From positions 1 through 64,000 of the forward strand of contig CALYPG010000003.1 in NCBI GenBank assembly GCA_945271295.1: DNA of 64,000 nt, written 5' to 3'. A model generated the notes under the pieces. That model was not told the origin of the DNA. It ran no database searches and saw only the letters and a list, made by a program, of their open reading frames with translations. Positions within the stretch are counted from its first letter, which is position 1; each line of letters begins with the position of its first letter. This document shows, one piece after another, positions 55,284 through 64,000 of the stretch. Origin of the DNA: an uncultured Gilliamella sp. Its GTDB lineage: Bacteria > Pseudomonadota > Gammaproteobacteria > Enterobacterales > Orbaceae. The translations under genes were made by a program, and so were the position numbers.

Positions 55284-57854
55284 TTATTGTTTAGCAACTA
55301 TTTGGTCACCATCTAATTCTAGCTCAATTGGTTTACCCGGTATTAATGCACCAGATAAAATTTGTTGTGCTAATGGGTTTTCGATTTCGTGTTGTATTGC
55401 TCTTTTTAGTGGTCTTGCACCATAAATTGGATCAAAACCAACTTCAGCAAGATGCCCAAGTGCAGCATCAGAAACCGATACAGTATAACCATGTTCCGCA
55501 AGTCGTTTTTCCACACGTTGTAACTGAATTTTCGCAATTGCTTTAATATTGTCTCGACCTAATGGATGGAACACCACTGTTTCATCAATTCGGTTGATAA
55601 ATTCAGGTCTAAAGTGTTGGGTAACAACGGTCATTACTAATGATTTCATTTCACTATAAGTTAAATCAACTTTGCCTTGAATTAAGTCTGAACCCAAGTT
55701 TGAAGTCATGATAATAACTGTATTTCTGAAATCAACAGTGCGACCTTGACCATCAGTTAAACGTCCATCATCGAGCACTTGTAGCAAAATATTAAACACA
55801 TCCGGATGTGCTTTTTCAACTTCATCAAGTAATACTACAGAATATGGACGACGTCTTACTGCTTCAGTTAAATAACCACCTTCTTCATAACCAACATATC
55901 CTGGAGGTGCACCAATTAAACGAGCCACTGAATGTTTTTCCATAAATTCTGACATATCGATACGAATCATGGCATCTTCACTATCAAACATAAAATTAGC
56001 TAGTGATTTACATAGTTCAGTTTTACCCACCCCAGTTGGACCTAAGAATAAGAACGAACCGATTGGTTTGTTCGGATCTGAAAGTCCCGCACGACTACGA
56101 CGAATAGCATTGGCTACCGCAACCACCGCTTCATCTTGCCCAATAACGCGTTGATGTAATGATTCTTCCATATGCAATAACTTGTCTTTTTCCCCTTCTA
56201 GCATTTTCGAAACAGGGATACCAGTTGCTTTAGAAAGGACTTCGGCGATCTCTTCATCAGTTACTTTATTACGTAGTAACTTCATGGTTTTACCTTCCAA
56301 CTGAGTAGCTTGCGCTAACTGTTTTTCGAGCTCTGGAATACGACCATATTGCAATTCAGACATCTTGTTCAAATCACCCGCACGGCGAGCTTGTTCAATT
56401 TCAATGCGTGCTTTATCTAAATCCGCTTTAATATGCTGAGTACCAGATACCGCCGCTTTTTCAGATTTCCACTCTTCATTAAGAGACGCAAATTCTTTCT
56501 CTTTTTCATCCAACTCATTATTTAACATTTCTAAACGTTTTTTACTGGCATCATCAGATTCTTTCTTTAATGCCTGTTGTTCCAATTTTAATTGGATGAT
56601 ACGTCGTTCTAAGCGATCTAGAGATTCTGGTTTGGAATCCATTTGCATACGAATACTTGACGCAGCTTCATCAATTAAATCGATCGCTTTATCCGGTAGC
56701 ATACGATCAGAAATGTAACGATGTGATAACGTTGCAGCGGCAACTATTGCTGGGTCAGTAATTTGTACATGATGATGGATTTCATAACGTTCTTTAAGTC
56801 CACGTAAAATCGCAATAGTGTCTTCAACTGTTGGTTCAGCAACATAAACTTTTTGGAATCGACGTTCTAATGCCGCGTCTTTTTCAATATATTGACGGTA
56901 TTCATCAAGGGTAGTTGCCCCAACGCAATGTAATTCACCTCGAGCTAATGCTGGTTTTAACATATTACCGGCATCCATAGCCCCATCACTTTTACCTGCA
57001 CCAACCATGGTGTGAATTTCATCAATAAATAGAATGACTCGACCTTCTTCTTTAGCCAAATCTTTCAAAACCGCTTTTAAACGTTCTTCAAATTCACCAC
57101 GATATTTTGCCCCCGCAATTAAGGCTCCCATATCTAATGATAAAACACGTTTATTGCGTAATCCTTCCGGTACTTCGCCATTAACTATTCGTTGGGCTAA
57201 CCCTTCAACTATAGCTGTTTTACCAACACCCGGTTCACCAATAAGTACTGGATTATTTTTAGTACGGCGTTGTAACACTTGTACAGTACGGCGGATTTCT
57301 TCATCACGCCCAATAACAGGATCTAACTTACCTTGTTCGGCACGTTCGGTTAAATCAATGGTATATTTTTTTAATGCATCACGTTGATCTTCTGCATTGG
57401 CATCATTCACGTTATCACTCCCTCTCACTTGATTAACAGCTTGGGTAAAACGCGCTGTGGTTACCCCTGCTTTTTTCAAAAGTTCACTTAGCGCACCTTT
57501 TTCTTCAAGTGCTGCTAAAATAAATAACTCAGACGAAATATAACTATCATTATTTTTTTGGGCTAATTTGTCGCACAAATTCATAATACGAACAAATTGT
57601 TGTGAAGGAATAATGTCCCCACCGATTCCTTGTACTTGCGGTAATTTATTAATTGCTTGTGTTAATTCTTGTTGTAATAAAGGCAGATTAGCCCCAGAAC
57701 TAGTAAGTAAAGGTTTAATACTACTCGCTTCTTGCGCTAACATAGCTGCAAGTACATGTTCAGGTTCAATATATTGATTATCTTTGCCAAGTGCCATTGA
57801 CTGAGCATCAGCCAATGCTTGTTGAAATTTATTTGTAAGTCGGTCTAACCGCAT
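55284..57854 (-). CDS. clpB: ATP-dependent disaggregase ClpB
   Basis: An 856-residue AAA+ hexameric chaperone that, with DnaK, extracts proteins from aggregates. The N-terminal Clp_N repeats (about 1-145) come first. The first ATPase has Walker A GEPGVGKT. The middle-domain coiled coil (about 400-525, rich in E, K and L) identifies ClpB rather than ClpA. The second ATPase has Walker A GPTGVGKT, and the pore-loop GYVGYEEGG follows. Length is 857 in Escherichia. Probably heat-shock controlled, though no sigma-32 promoter could be called with confidence. Confidence 0.98.
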   Translation of the reverse strand: MRLDRLTNKFQQALADAQSMALGKDNQYIEPEHVLAAMLAQEASSIKPLLTSSGANLPLLQQELTQAINKLPQVQGIGGDIIPSQQFVRIMNLCDKLAQKNNDSYISSELFILAALEEKGALSELLKKAGVTTARFTQAVNQVRGSDNVNDANAEDQRDALKKYTIDLTERAEQGKLDPVIGRDEEIRRTVQVLQRRTKNNPVLIGEPGVGKTAIVEGLAQRIVNGEVPEGLRNKRVLSLDMGALIAGAKYRGEFEERLKAVLKDLAKEEGRVILFIDEIHTMVGAGKSDGAMDAGNMLKPALARGELHCVGATTLDEYRQYIEKDAALERRFQKVYVAEPTVEDTIAILRGLKERYEIHHHVQITDPAIVAAATLSHRYISDRMLPDKAIDLIDEAASSIRMQMDSKPESLDRLERRIIQLKLEQQALKKESDDASKKRLEMLNNELDEKEKEFASLNEEWKSEKAAVSGTQHIKADLDKARIEIEQARRAGDLNKMSELQYGRIPELEKQLAQATQLEGKTMKLLRNKVTDEEIAEVLSKATGIPVSKMLEGEKDKLLHMEESLHQRVIGQDEAVVAVANAIRRSRAGLSDPNKPIGSFLFLGPTGVGKTELCKSLANFMFDSEDAMIRIDMSEFMEKHSVARLIGAPPGYVGYEEGGYLTEAVRRRPYSVVLLDEVEKAHPDVFNILLQVLDDGRLTDGQGRTVDFRNTVIIMTSNLGSDLIQGKVDLTYSEMKSLVMTVVTQHFRPEFINRIDETVVFHPLGRDNIKAIAKIQLQRVEKRLAEHGYTVSVSDAALGHLAEVGFDPIYGARPLKRAIQHEIENPLAQQILSGALIPGKPIELELDGDQIVAKQ

Positions 57855-57982
57855 ATTAATATCTCCTTAGCAATAAATTTGGCTTAAATGTATTAGAGCA
57901 CTTAAACCATCTGCTTGATTACTAAATAAGTATGGAAGAATAAATTTCAAGAGCTTGTCAACAAAATTTTTTTGAGGCTTAA

Positions 57983-58007
57983 AAGTCCGTTGGCAATGCC
58001 AACGGAT
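57983..58007 (-). terminator. Terminator of the TonB receptor gene
   Basis: A perfect 8-bp GC-rich stem (CCGTTGGC with GCCAACGG) around a 3-base loop lies 18 bases after the receptor stop, followed by CTTTT on the reverse strand. Confidence 0.85.
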
Positions 58008-58023
58008 TCAAGCTAGTTTTCAG

Positions 58024-60009
58024 TTAAAAATCATAATGTAACTTTGCCCAAACTACTCGTCCTGGCTCCGCAATTTGCTGATTTGCGGTATAACCAAAAG
58101 TTGCTACACCACCACGATTCAGGTGTTCAACATAGTATTTATTGAATAAGTTATCAACTCCCGCTGATAACCAAAATTGCTTGGTAATGCTGTATTCGCC
58201 ATTAAGTGAAAAAATACCGAATCCCTTACTACTAGCAAAATCTTTACCAATAACATTACCTTGATCTTTAGCAATACGATGTTGGGAGTTAACTAATCGC
58301 CACAAGCTACCAATAGACCAATTATCAGCGTGATAATGTAAACCCAATTTCAATTCTAACGGAGGAATTTGTGGTAATGGTTTATGATTATCACGATTTT
58401 TAGCCCAAGAATAATTAAGTGCCATATCAGTAATAATATTGGTGGTGATGTGGTAATTAACATTCAATTCACTACCTAAAGTTCTGGCATCAACATTATT
58501 TACATTGTTGGATTTGCCGAGAGTAGTATAAAGAATATAGTCATTCACCCAACCGACATAACTCGACAACTGCACATTTAATGTGTCAGTTTTATAAATT
58601 ATTCCGGCATCGAGTTGCGTTGTTTTTTCGGGATTAAGTTTTTTAAACATCTGCACTTTATTACTGGCACTAAATAATTCCCAATAATCCGGGAAGCGAC
58701 TAGTATAACCAAGCCCAGTATATACCGTTGCCACATAATCAGTAAGATCATGTTCATAACGCATAAAACCACCCGGTAACACTTTATGTCGACTCTGATT
58801 TAATTGCGTAGCATCGGCACTATAACGATCAACTCGCATACCAGAAATAATCGTGTCCACATCAGTCAAATAAAGGTTTAACTCACTAAATAACCCATAA
58901 TTAGTAATTTTAGAATCTTTCTGCCAATTATGGGTGGTTAACATATTTCGCCGAGTTTTGCTTTTGTGCGTGTCTTGGCGGCCATCTATCCCTAATTGTA
59001 ATTTGAAGATATCACTTGATTGCCAAGTAGTATTAATCCTTCCGCCAACGGTTTTTCTAGAAGGATTCGATTCCATTTTACGCATTCTAACAGGGCGCAA
59101 ATGGTAATTATCCATCATATGATTGATATAATTATAGTAAAGCTGACCTTCAAGCTTGGCTAACAGTTCAGCAATATTTGCTTGTTCAAAGCGCATACCT
59201 AAAGATTCACGCAAAAAGCGCGAACCATCCATACCCCGATCTGCGTAACTGGCTTTACCATTACCTTTACCAGCGGTCACTTCTAACGCGGTGTCTTTAT
59301 TGGGAGTAAAACCTAATGCAATATCACTATTCCAACGACTCCATTTTGAATGCACCCGATCATTGTTACCATCATGATAATCGTTGGCTTTAGCATGATT
59401 GCCAATCAACCTAATGTAGCCATCTTCATTACCAAATGCACCATCAAAACTTTGATCGAAGCGACTATTAGTACCTGCTAACAAATCACCACGCATAAAA
59501 CTATCAGTTTTTGAAAAGCGCAAAATATCCCGTTCAAATAAGATAGTGGCAGCCGATCCCATTGGCCCCCAGATGACTGTTTCAGGGCCTTTTATCATGG
59601 TAATTCGATCGTAAGTTTCAGGTGAAATATATGAGGTTGGCGTATCCATTCTACCGCCACAGCCACCTAAAATTGTGCCACCATTAGTCAAGATATTCAG
59701 CCTTGAGCCAAACATACCTCGGAACACCGGATCGCCATTAGAACCGCCTTTGCGCACCAGTGAAAATCCTGAAATCGTCTTTAAATAATCAGCTCCATCA
59801 CTCGCCGGTACGGGTTGCCTTGGTTTTTTAGGATCTGTTATTACCATAAGTGGTGCAGATTGTTCCACCATGGTAACAATCATCGTGTCTTGTGAAGTTT
59901 TATCAATTTTGGGATTTACTTCAGTATCAGCATAGGCTAAATCACTTAAAATTAACGCAATTAGCCCACTCAAATAAATTAATTTGTTATTTTTATTGTC
60001 AGTAGTCAT
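58024..60009 (-). CDS. TonB-dependent copper-type receptor (OprC/NosA family)
   Basis: A 661-residue outer-membrane receptor. A signal peptide (ending near DLAYA) is followed by the plug domain with GADYLKTISGFSLVRKGG, DPVFRGMFGSRLNILTNGG and the family hallmark GGCGGRMDTPTSYISPE, then the 22-strand barrel ending in KLHYDF. These plug motifs define TonB-dependent copper receptors such as OprC/NosA. The ATG at 60009 is chosen because AGGAG lies just before it; an upstream ATG at 60036 precedes that site. A DUF2946 gene lies upstream on the same strand, as is usual for this family. A Fur box precedes the pair. Confidence 0.92.
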   Translation of the reverse strand: MTTDNKNNKLIYLSGLIALILSDLAYADTEVNPKIDKTSQDTMIVTMVEQSAPLMVITDPKKPRQPVPASDGADYLKTISGFSLVRKGGSNGDPVFRGMFGSRLNILTNGGTILGGCGGRMDTPTSYISPETYDRITMIKGPETVIWGPMGSAATILFERDILRFSKTDSFMRGDLLAGTNSRFDQSFDGAFGNEDGYIRLIGNHAKANDYHDGNNDRVHSKWSRWNSDIALGFTPNKDTALEVTAGKGNGKASYADRGMDGSRFLRESLGMRFEQANIAELLAKLEGQLYYNYINHMMDNYHLRPVRMRKMESNPSRKTVGGRINTTWQSSDIFKLQLGIDGRQDTHKSKTRRNMLTTHNWQKDSKITNYGLFSELNLYLTDVDTIISGMRVDRYSADATQLNQSRHKVLPGGFMRYEHDLTDYVATVYTGLGYTSRFPDYWELFSASNKVQMFKKLNPEKTTQLDAGIIYKTDTLNVQLSSYVGWVNDYILYTTLGKSNNVNNVDARTLGSELNVNYHITTNIITDMALNYSWAKNRDNHKPLPQIPPLELKLGLHYHADNWSIGSLWRLVNSQHRIAKDQGNVIGKDFASSKGFGIFSLNGEYSITKQFWLSAGVDNLFNKYYVEHLNRGGVATFGYTANQQIAEPGRVVWAKLHYDF

Positions 60010-60220
60010 ACCGACTCCTATTGTTTTTACATACAATTAGTCTGAATTTACTAACAGTAAATGACCATTGCATAAACTCGCTGGTAAAAAATTGCGCATA
60101 GCATTACAACCAACTTGTTTTATTGGCATTTATTTACTGTTATTAAGATTGAAAACCGTAATTTCACAACTTAAGCATTAGCCTACTTATTGAGTAATTA
60201 CTGGTAAATTATTGAAAAAT

Positions 60221-60607
60221 TCAAATTAAAGGAGGGGCACGAATGAGGTGACTATTGTAATGGTAAACTTTTACAAACTCGGGTGTGTAATTTTTTATCA
60301 CCGAGATTGACATAAACACTTTTACCATTGGTGCATTAACATAAATTAATACTGGTACATGCATAAACAGTTCGCAGTAATCACACATACTAGTCCAGCT
60401 ATCTGGATTGGTGGTATGTTTTACATGGTGTGTTGCCTGGTAAGTTAAATGTGGATCTTTTGCAGTAACCGTATTGGTTTGGTGACAATGTGATGTAGAT
60501 GACTGCTGATGAATTGTTGGTGCAGTTATTCTAGAGACAAACGGAATCAGCGTTAGTAACAATATACTAACTATACCAAGATAACCGGCGCCATTTTTAA
60601 GTTTCAT
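60221..60607 (-). CDS. DUF2946 family protein
   Basis: A 128-residue protein with an N-terminal membrane helix/signal (about 8-27), a His-rich stretch (HQQSSTSHCHQ, THHVKH), a CDYCELFMHVP motif and the ending RAPPLI. The paired cysteines, many histidines and the RAPP end are typical of DUF2946 proteins found beside copper-type TonB receptors, suggesting periplasmic metal binding (inference). The gap to the receptor gene is about 210 bases and contains no strong terminator, so cotranscription is possible. Confidence 0.85.
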   Translation of the reverse strand: MKLKNGAGYLGIVSILLLTLIPFVSRITAPTIHQQSSTSHCHQTNTVTAKDPHLTYQATHHVKHTTNPDSWTSMCDYCELFMHVPVLIYVNAPMVKVFMSISVIKNYTPEFVKVYHYNSHLIRAPPLI

Positions 60608-60668
60608 CAGATTATTACATCAATTTGATAACCAGATATTGGCATAGTAACGTAAAAGTGAATTAATT

Positions 60669-60687
60669 AAAATGATAATCATTATCA
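60669..60687. promoter_or_regulatory. Fur box upstream of the DUF2946/TonB receptor genes
   Basis: AAAATGATAATCATTATCA contains the perfect core TGATAAT-CATTATCA of the 19-base Fur consensus. It is centred about 70 bases upstream of the DUF2946 start, where bound Fur could overlap the promoter. It predicts iron-dependent repression. Confidence 0.88.
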
Positions 60688-61684
60688 ATTTTATTGATTT
60701 GCTATTTTTACAATAAAAAAATAAGCAATGAACATCTTAAAAAACTAGATAAGATAATTGAGATTATTAATAACTAAATTCAATTGATTAAATTTAGATA
60801 ACTAACTTATTTAAAAGGCATATTTAACATATATAGGAAAGGTGAATTCAGCGGGTAGTTTATACTAAAACGTATAGTTAACCTGAAACTTTTTTACAAA
60901 ATATTAATAATCTGGTGCAGTTTCGCCCATGATGAATTATGAGTTTTAAATCAATTCGATAAAACGGTTTGAGTAAAAAGGAATATAACACAAAATAACT
61001 TTTGTTTCATAAAAGTCTAAAATGTGTGCAATCAACCCATCCCCAAAATTAATAAAAAAACGATAGCAATTCACCTCTTACTATTTTGATTAATAAACAA
61101 TTGGTTATAATAAAGGGGATTCGCTTAGGAATAAGCCATATAAATATAAATAAAACACGAACTGCCACTTTGAACTATTGTTTATTTTTTTCACTTAAAC
61201 TTATATTAAATAGATAACAATAAACTACCATATATTTACAACTATTATCGATTTAATTCACCGGATATCACTTATTTCAATAAATTATCATAATAACTTA
61301 TTTTGAAAAAAAGATTGCAAAAAATAACAAATCAACGTAATTTACATACACAAATAAGATTATCTTAATTGATAACATAGAATAAGTAACTACAAACTGA
61401 ATTTAATTATTATAGATATGGATATTACAGTACGGTTCGTTATTCGCTTTTCGACACAATTTAACATTACATTACCTATTTATCGTGCTTTCATACACGA
61501 TAGTACTGACTTATATATCGATGCAAAATCACCATTTAACCGATGCCATAACTATCATCTAACTGTTAGTAACTCACCGATTAAACAAATAATTTCAAAC
61601 CCAACAATCATCGATAACAACCTATTAAATCACATAACCAATACCCATTAAGTCAAATGGACAGAAATATCAGGGAGAAACCAT
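60688..61684. other. Gene-poor kilobase upstream of vgrG
   Basis: About 1 kb of very AT-rich DNA. It contains copy C of the dispersed repeat at 60864 and an unconvincing 77-codon frame at 61418-61651 (+) that has no ribosome-binding site or protein-like composition. It must hold the vgrG promoter. Nothing else is supported. Confidence 0.45.
60864..60904 (+). repeat. Dispersed repeat, copy C
   Basis: Third copy of the element at 4482 and 19838: ACTAAAACGTATAGT, three bases, CCTGAAACTTTTTTAC and an A-rich tail. It is the most diverged of the three. Confidence 0.45.
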
Positions 61685-64000
61685 ATGGTGAAAGAATTAA
61701 CAAACCTCATTAATCAATTTAGTGAAGGTTTAATCAATGGATTAATCGGTAAGGTTAGCCATAATCGTTACACTTTAACCATTGATAAACTTAGTTCACC
61801 AATTTCGATTTTACGGCTTGAAACTCAAGAACAGTTAAATCAACCATGGCGTTACACCATTGCTTTTACCAGTTCAGATAAAATGTTATCAATTAATTCT
61901 GTGCTCAACCAACAAGCCACGTTTTCATTTAATCCTGTTACTGACACATTATTAAACACAGCGATACATTCACTCAGCGATTTACCATCCATCAATAATC
62001 CACGCCGGATGTATGGTGTGATAACCGAGTTTAGTCAATTATCGGTTAATAAAGACGAAGCACTTTATCAGGTAGTATTATCATCGAGACTAGCAAGACT
62101 TGCCTTAAACCGTAATAATGCAATATTTCAAAATATGAGTGTAGTAAGCGTAGTTGAAGAAGTACTACGTAGTCACGGATTTACTGGTATTGATTATCGC
62201 TTAGCATTAAAAGATAGCTATCCGATACGCGAATTTATTACCCAATGGAACGAAAGTGATTTGGAATTTATTCAGCGTTTACTGGCAGATGTGGGGATAT
62301 GGTTTCGTTTTGAAAGTCATACCCAACATGATTGCGACGTAATGGTATTAAGTGATTATGAGCAAGGTTATCATCAAGCGACTGACATTGATTACAAACT
62401 TGAAACAGGAACGCTCGACAGTGAAGTAGAAAGTGTTTGGGAGATGGCATTACATAGTCAAATAGTGGAATCATCGGTAAAAGTGCAAGATTATAACTAT
62501 CGTAAAGCCGATGAAAATCTATTGTGCGAAATGAATACTCAACCGACAGATATCACAACATATGGTACAAACTACCGTTACGCGGAGCATTATAAAAGTA
62601 CCGGTGGTGACAAACAAAACAGTAATACCCAAGATAACAATCATGACAATAGTGGTAATATTGAAAGCGGTCAATGGTATGCCCGAATTCGTCATGAACA
62701 TGCAATTAGCCGACAAATTCTTATAACCGGAAAAAGCAATAGCTACACCTTAGCGCCCGGTCAGCATATACGCATTACCGGCAATCCATTACCTGCACTG
62801 CAAGAAGGCGTAATAATATTAACTATAAATGGGCAAGGAAATCGTACTGATGCCTTTGAACTGAGCTTTACCGCCATTGCTTACCAGGTTTTAAAACCCT
62901 ATCGCCCGGCTCCAATAGCGTGGCCCAAAGCCGTAGGTACATTACCTGCTCGAGTGACCAGTCCGGATAACGATATTTACGGTTATATCGATACCCAAGG
63001 GCGTTACCGGGTTAAGTTTAATGTTGACTTAAAAAACTGGAAAAATGGTCAAGAAAGTCTGTGGGTCAGACTGGCTAAGCCGTATGCCGGTCATACCTAT
63101 GGATTTCACTTCCCACTTATTAATAACACTGAAGTAGCCATTGGCTTTATGGATAATAATCCAGATCGCCCCTATATTGCGCATGCCATGCATGACAGTG
63201 CTCACCCTGATCATGTAACAACGGTAAATAAACATCGCAATGTCATCCGTACGCCAACTAACAATAAGTTACGCATGGACGATAAACGAGGTAAAGAGCA
63301 TATCAAGCTTGCTACCGAATACGGCAAAACGCAACTAAATATTGGTCATTTAGTGGATCAAAACAAAGAACAACGTGGTGAAGGGTTTGAGCTACGAACT
63401 GATGAATGGGGAGCTATCGCTGCTGAAAAAGGTTTATACCTAACCAGCCAGACCGAGCCAAAAGCACAAGGCAAACAACTTGATATGCAAGGTGCGATAA
63501 CGCAACTTGAAAATGCGCTATCAATCGCTAAAGCACTGCAAAATGCAGCAAACAGCTCACAAGCACACACCGCTGAGACGGATAGCCAGGCGCAACTTAA
63601 AACATCATTAACTCAACTAGCTGAAAGCGGAATATTAGCTTATGCACAAGAAGGTATTGCCTTAACCAGTCCGGAAGATATTCAGCTATCAACCAGCAAT
63701 AACGTAACTGTCACTGCTGAAAACCAAACGGATATCAGTGCTTTAAAAAATATCACCGCATCATCGGCCGAAGCAATAGGTCTGTTTGCCCATAAATCAG
63801 GTATGAAAGTATTTACCAATCAAGGCGATATAGAAGTGCAAGCGCAAAATGCCAATTTAGCCATGGCGGCCAAACAAGACATTAAAATAGATAGTGTAGA
63901 GGGTAAAGTAAGTATAACCGCCAGTGAAAACATCACGTTAATTTGTGGTGGTTCATATATCAAAATAAACGAGAGTGGTATCGAGCTAGGGACTTCGGCT
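61685..64000 (+). CDS. vgrG: Type VI secretion tip protein VgrG (3' end beyond window)
   Basis: An open frame of 772 codons from ATG at 61685 (GGGAGA upstream) to the window edge, with no stop. The N-terminal part is the gp27-like base: SPISILRLETQEQLNQPWRY, FNP..D, RRMYGVITEFSQL, LRSHGF, EFITQWNESDLEFIQRLLAD. Then comes the gp5 OB fold (about 415-500) with DIYGYIDTQGRYRVKFNVDL. From about 560 a DUF2345/repeat domain follows, reaching LICGGSYIKINESGIELGT. VgrG trimers tip the T6SS needle and carry effectors. The end of the gene, and whether it has an extra effector domain, lies outside the window. Confidence 0.95.
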   Translation, partial: MVKELTNLINQFSEGLINGLIGKVSHNRYTLTIDKLSSPISILRLETQEQLNQPWRYTIAFTSSDKMLSINSVLNQQATFSFNPVTDTLLNTAIHSLSDLPSINNPRRMYGVITEFSQLSVNKDEALYQVVLSSRLARLALNRNNAIFQNMSVVSVVEEVLRSHGFTGIDYRLALKDSYPIREFITQWNESDLEFIQRLLADVGIWFRFESHTQHDCDVMVLSDYEQGYHQATDIDYKLETGTLDSEVESVWEMALHSQIVESSVKVQDYNYRKADENLLCEMNTQPTDITTYGTNYRYAEHYKSTGGDKQNSNTQDNNHDNSGNIESGQWYARIRHEHAISRQILITGKSNSYTLAPGQHIRITGNPLPALQEGVIILTINGQGNRTDAFELSFTAIAYQVLKPYRPAPIAWPKAVGTLPARVTSPDNDIYGYIDTQGRYRVKFNVDLKNWKNGQESLWVRLAKPYAGHTYGFHFPLINNTEVAIGFMDNNPDRPYIAHAMHDSAHPDHVTTVNKHRNVIRTPTNNKLRMDDKRGKEHIKLATEYGKTQLNIGHLVDQNKEQRGEGFELRTDEWGAIAAEKGLYLTSQTEPKAQGKQLDMQGAITQLENALSIAKALQNAANSSQAHTAETDSQAQLKTSLTQLAESGILAYAQEGIALTSPEDIQLSTSNNVTVTAENQTDISALKNITASSAEAIGLFAHKSGMKVFTNQGDIEVQAQNANLAMAAKQDIKIDSVEGKVSITASENITLICGGSYIKINESGIELGTSA

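Noticed and set aside
61418-61651. 77-codon frame just upstream of vgrG
   Set aside because: No ribosome-binding site, composition rich in His, Asn and Ile as expected for chance translation of AT-rich DNA, and no recognisable motif.

Overview
The window is AT-rich (roughly one-third G+C by eye) and comes from a gammaproteobacterium. Its gene order matches enteric and Pasteurellaceae chromosomes (mrcA next to hof/com genes, trxB-cydD-cydC, coaE-zapD-yacG, yhhL-rsmD). The proteins are close to Escherichia and Haemophilus versions, but the base composition is much lower. With the sugar PTS, autotransporter, anaerobic formate module and a VgrG, this suits the Orbaceae (Gilliamella/Frischella-type insect gut symbionts). 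That assignment is inference, not proof.

Layout. 1-8.8 kb: tRNA-Gly, yhhL-rsmD-mrcA, a lone ygfX, tusA, yigL, and a hof/com DNA-uptake operon in which hofM and hofN are fused. 9.0-9.3 kb: tRNA-Val, tRNA-Val, tRNA-Lys behind a strong sigma-70 promoter. 9.7-13.8 kb: a 988-residue autotransporter, a decayed Sel1-repeat gene and an intact Sel1-repeat protein. 13.8-22 kb: transport and housekeeping genes (LysE/ArgO exporter, APC permease, YhfA, TauE/SafE protein, mltB, ldhA, ampG, nitroreductase). 22-27 kb: a small pseudogene, then trxB-cydDC. 27.5-33.5 kb: an orphan gene, then aegA-hydN-fdhF behind a perfect FNR box; the formate dehydrogenase has Cys in place of selenocysteine. 33.5-38 kb: mltG, alr, a truncated fragment, ygbA and a shikimate dehydrogenase-like gene. 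38-42.2 kb: a PTS IIA-IIB-IIC, sugar kinase, class II aldolase operon with two CRP-like sites upstream. 42.6-49 kb: ycaO, a DUF4282 gene, tsaD, yacG-zapD-coaE, and lexA with tandem LexA boxes followed by a small membrane protein gene. 49-55 kb: hisM-hisQ-hisJ without hisP, a DeoR regulator, a HAD phosphatase and small lineage-specific genes, one with a decayed partial copy. 55-60.7 kb: clpB, then a TonB-dependent copper-type receptor and a DUF2946 gene behind a near-perfect Fur box. 61.7-64 kb: the first 772 codons of a type VI secretion VgrG, which runs off the window edge.

Functionally this is mostly a core chromosome adapted to low-oxygen growth (cydDC, ldhA, FNR-linked formate oxidation), with accessory patches for surface interaction and competition (autotransporter, Sel1 proteins, VgrG). 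I saw no CRISPR array, prophage, complete insertion sequence or integrase. The points most worth following are the hofM-hofN fusion, the selenium-free FNR-linked formate module, the Fur-boxed copper-type receptor, the ATPase-less histidine transporter, the small gene behind lexA, and a three-copy dispersed repeat of about 40 bp.
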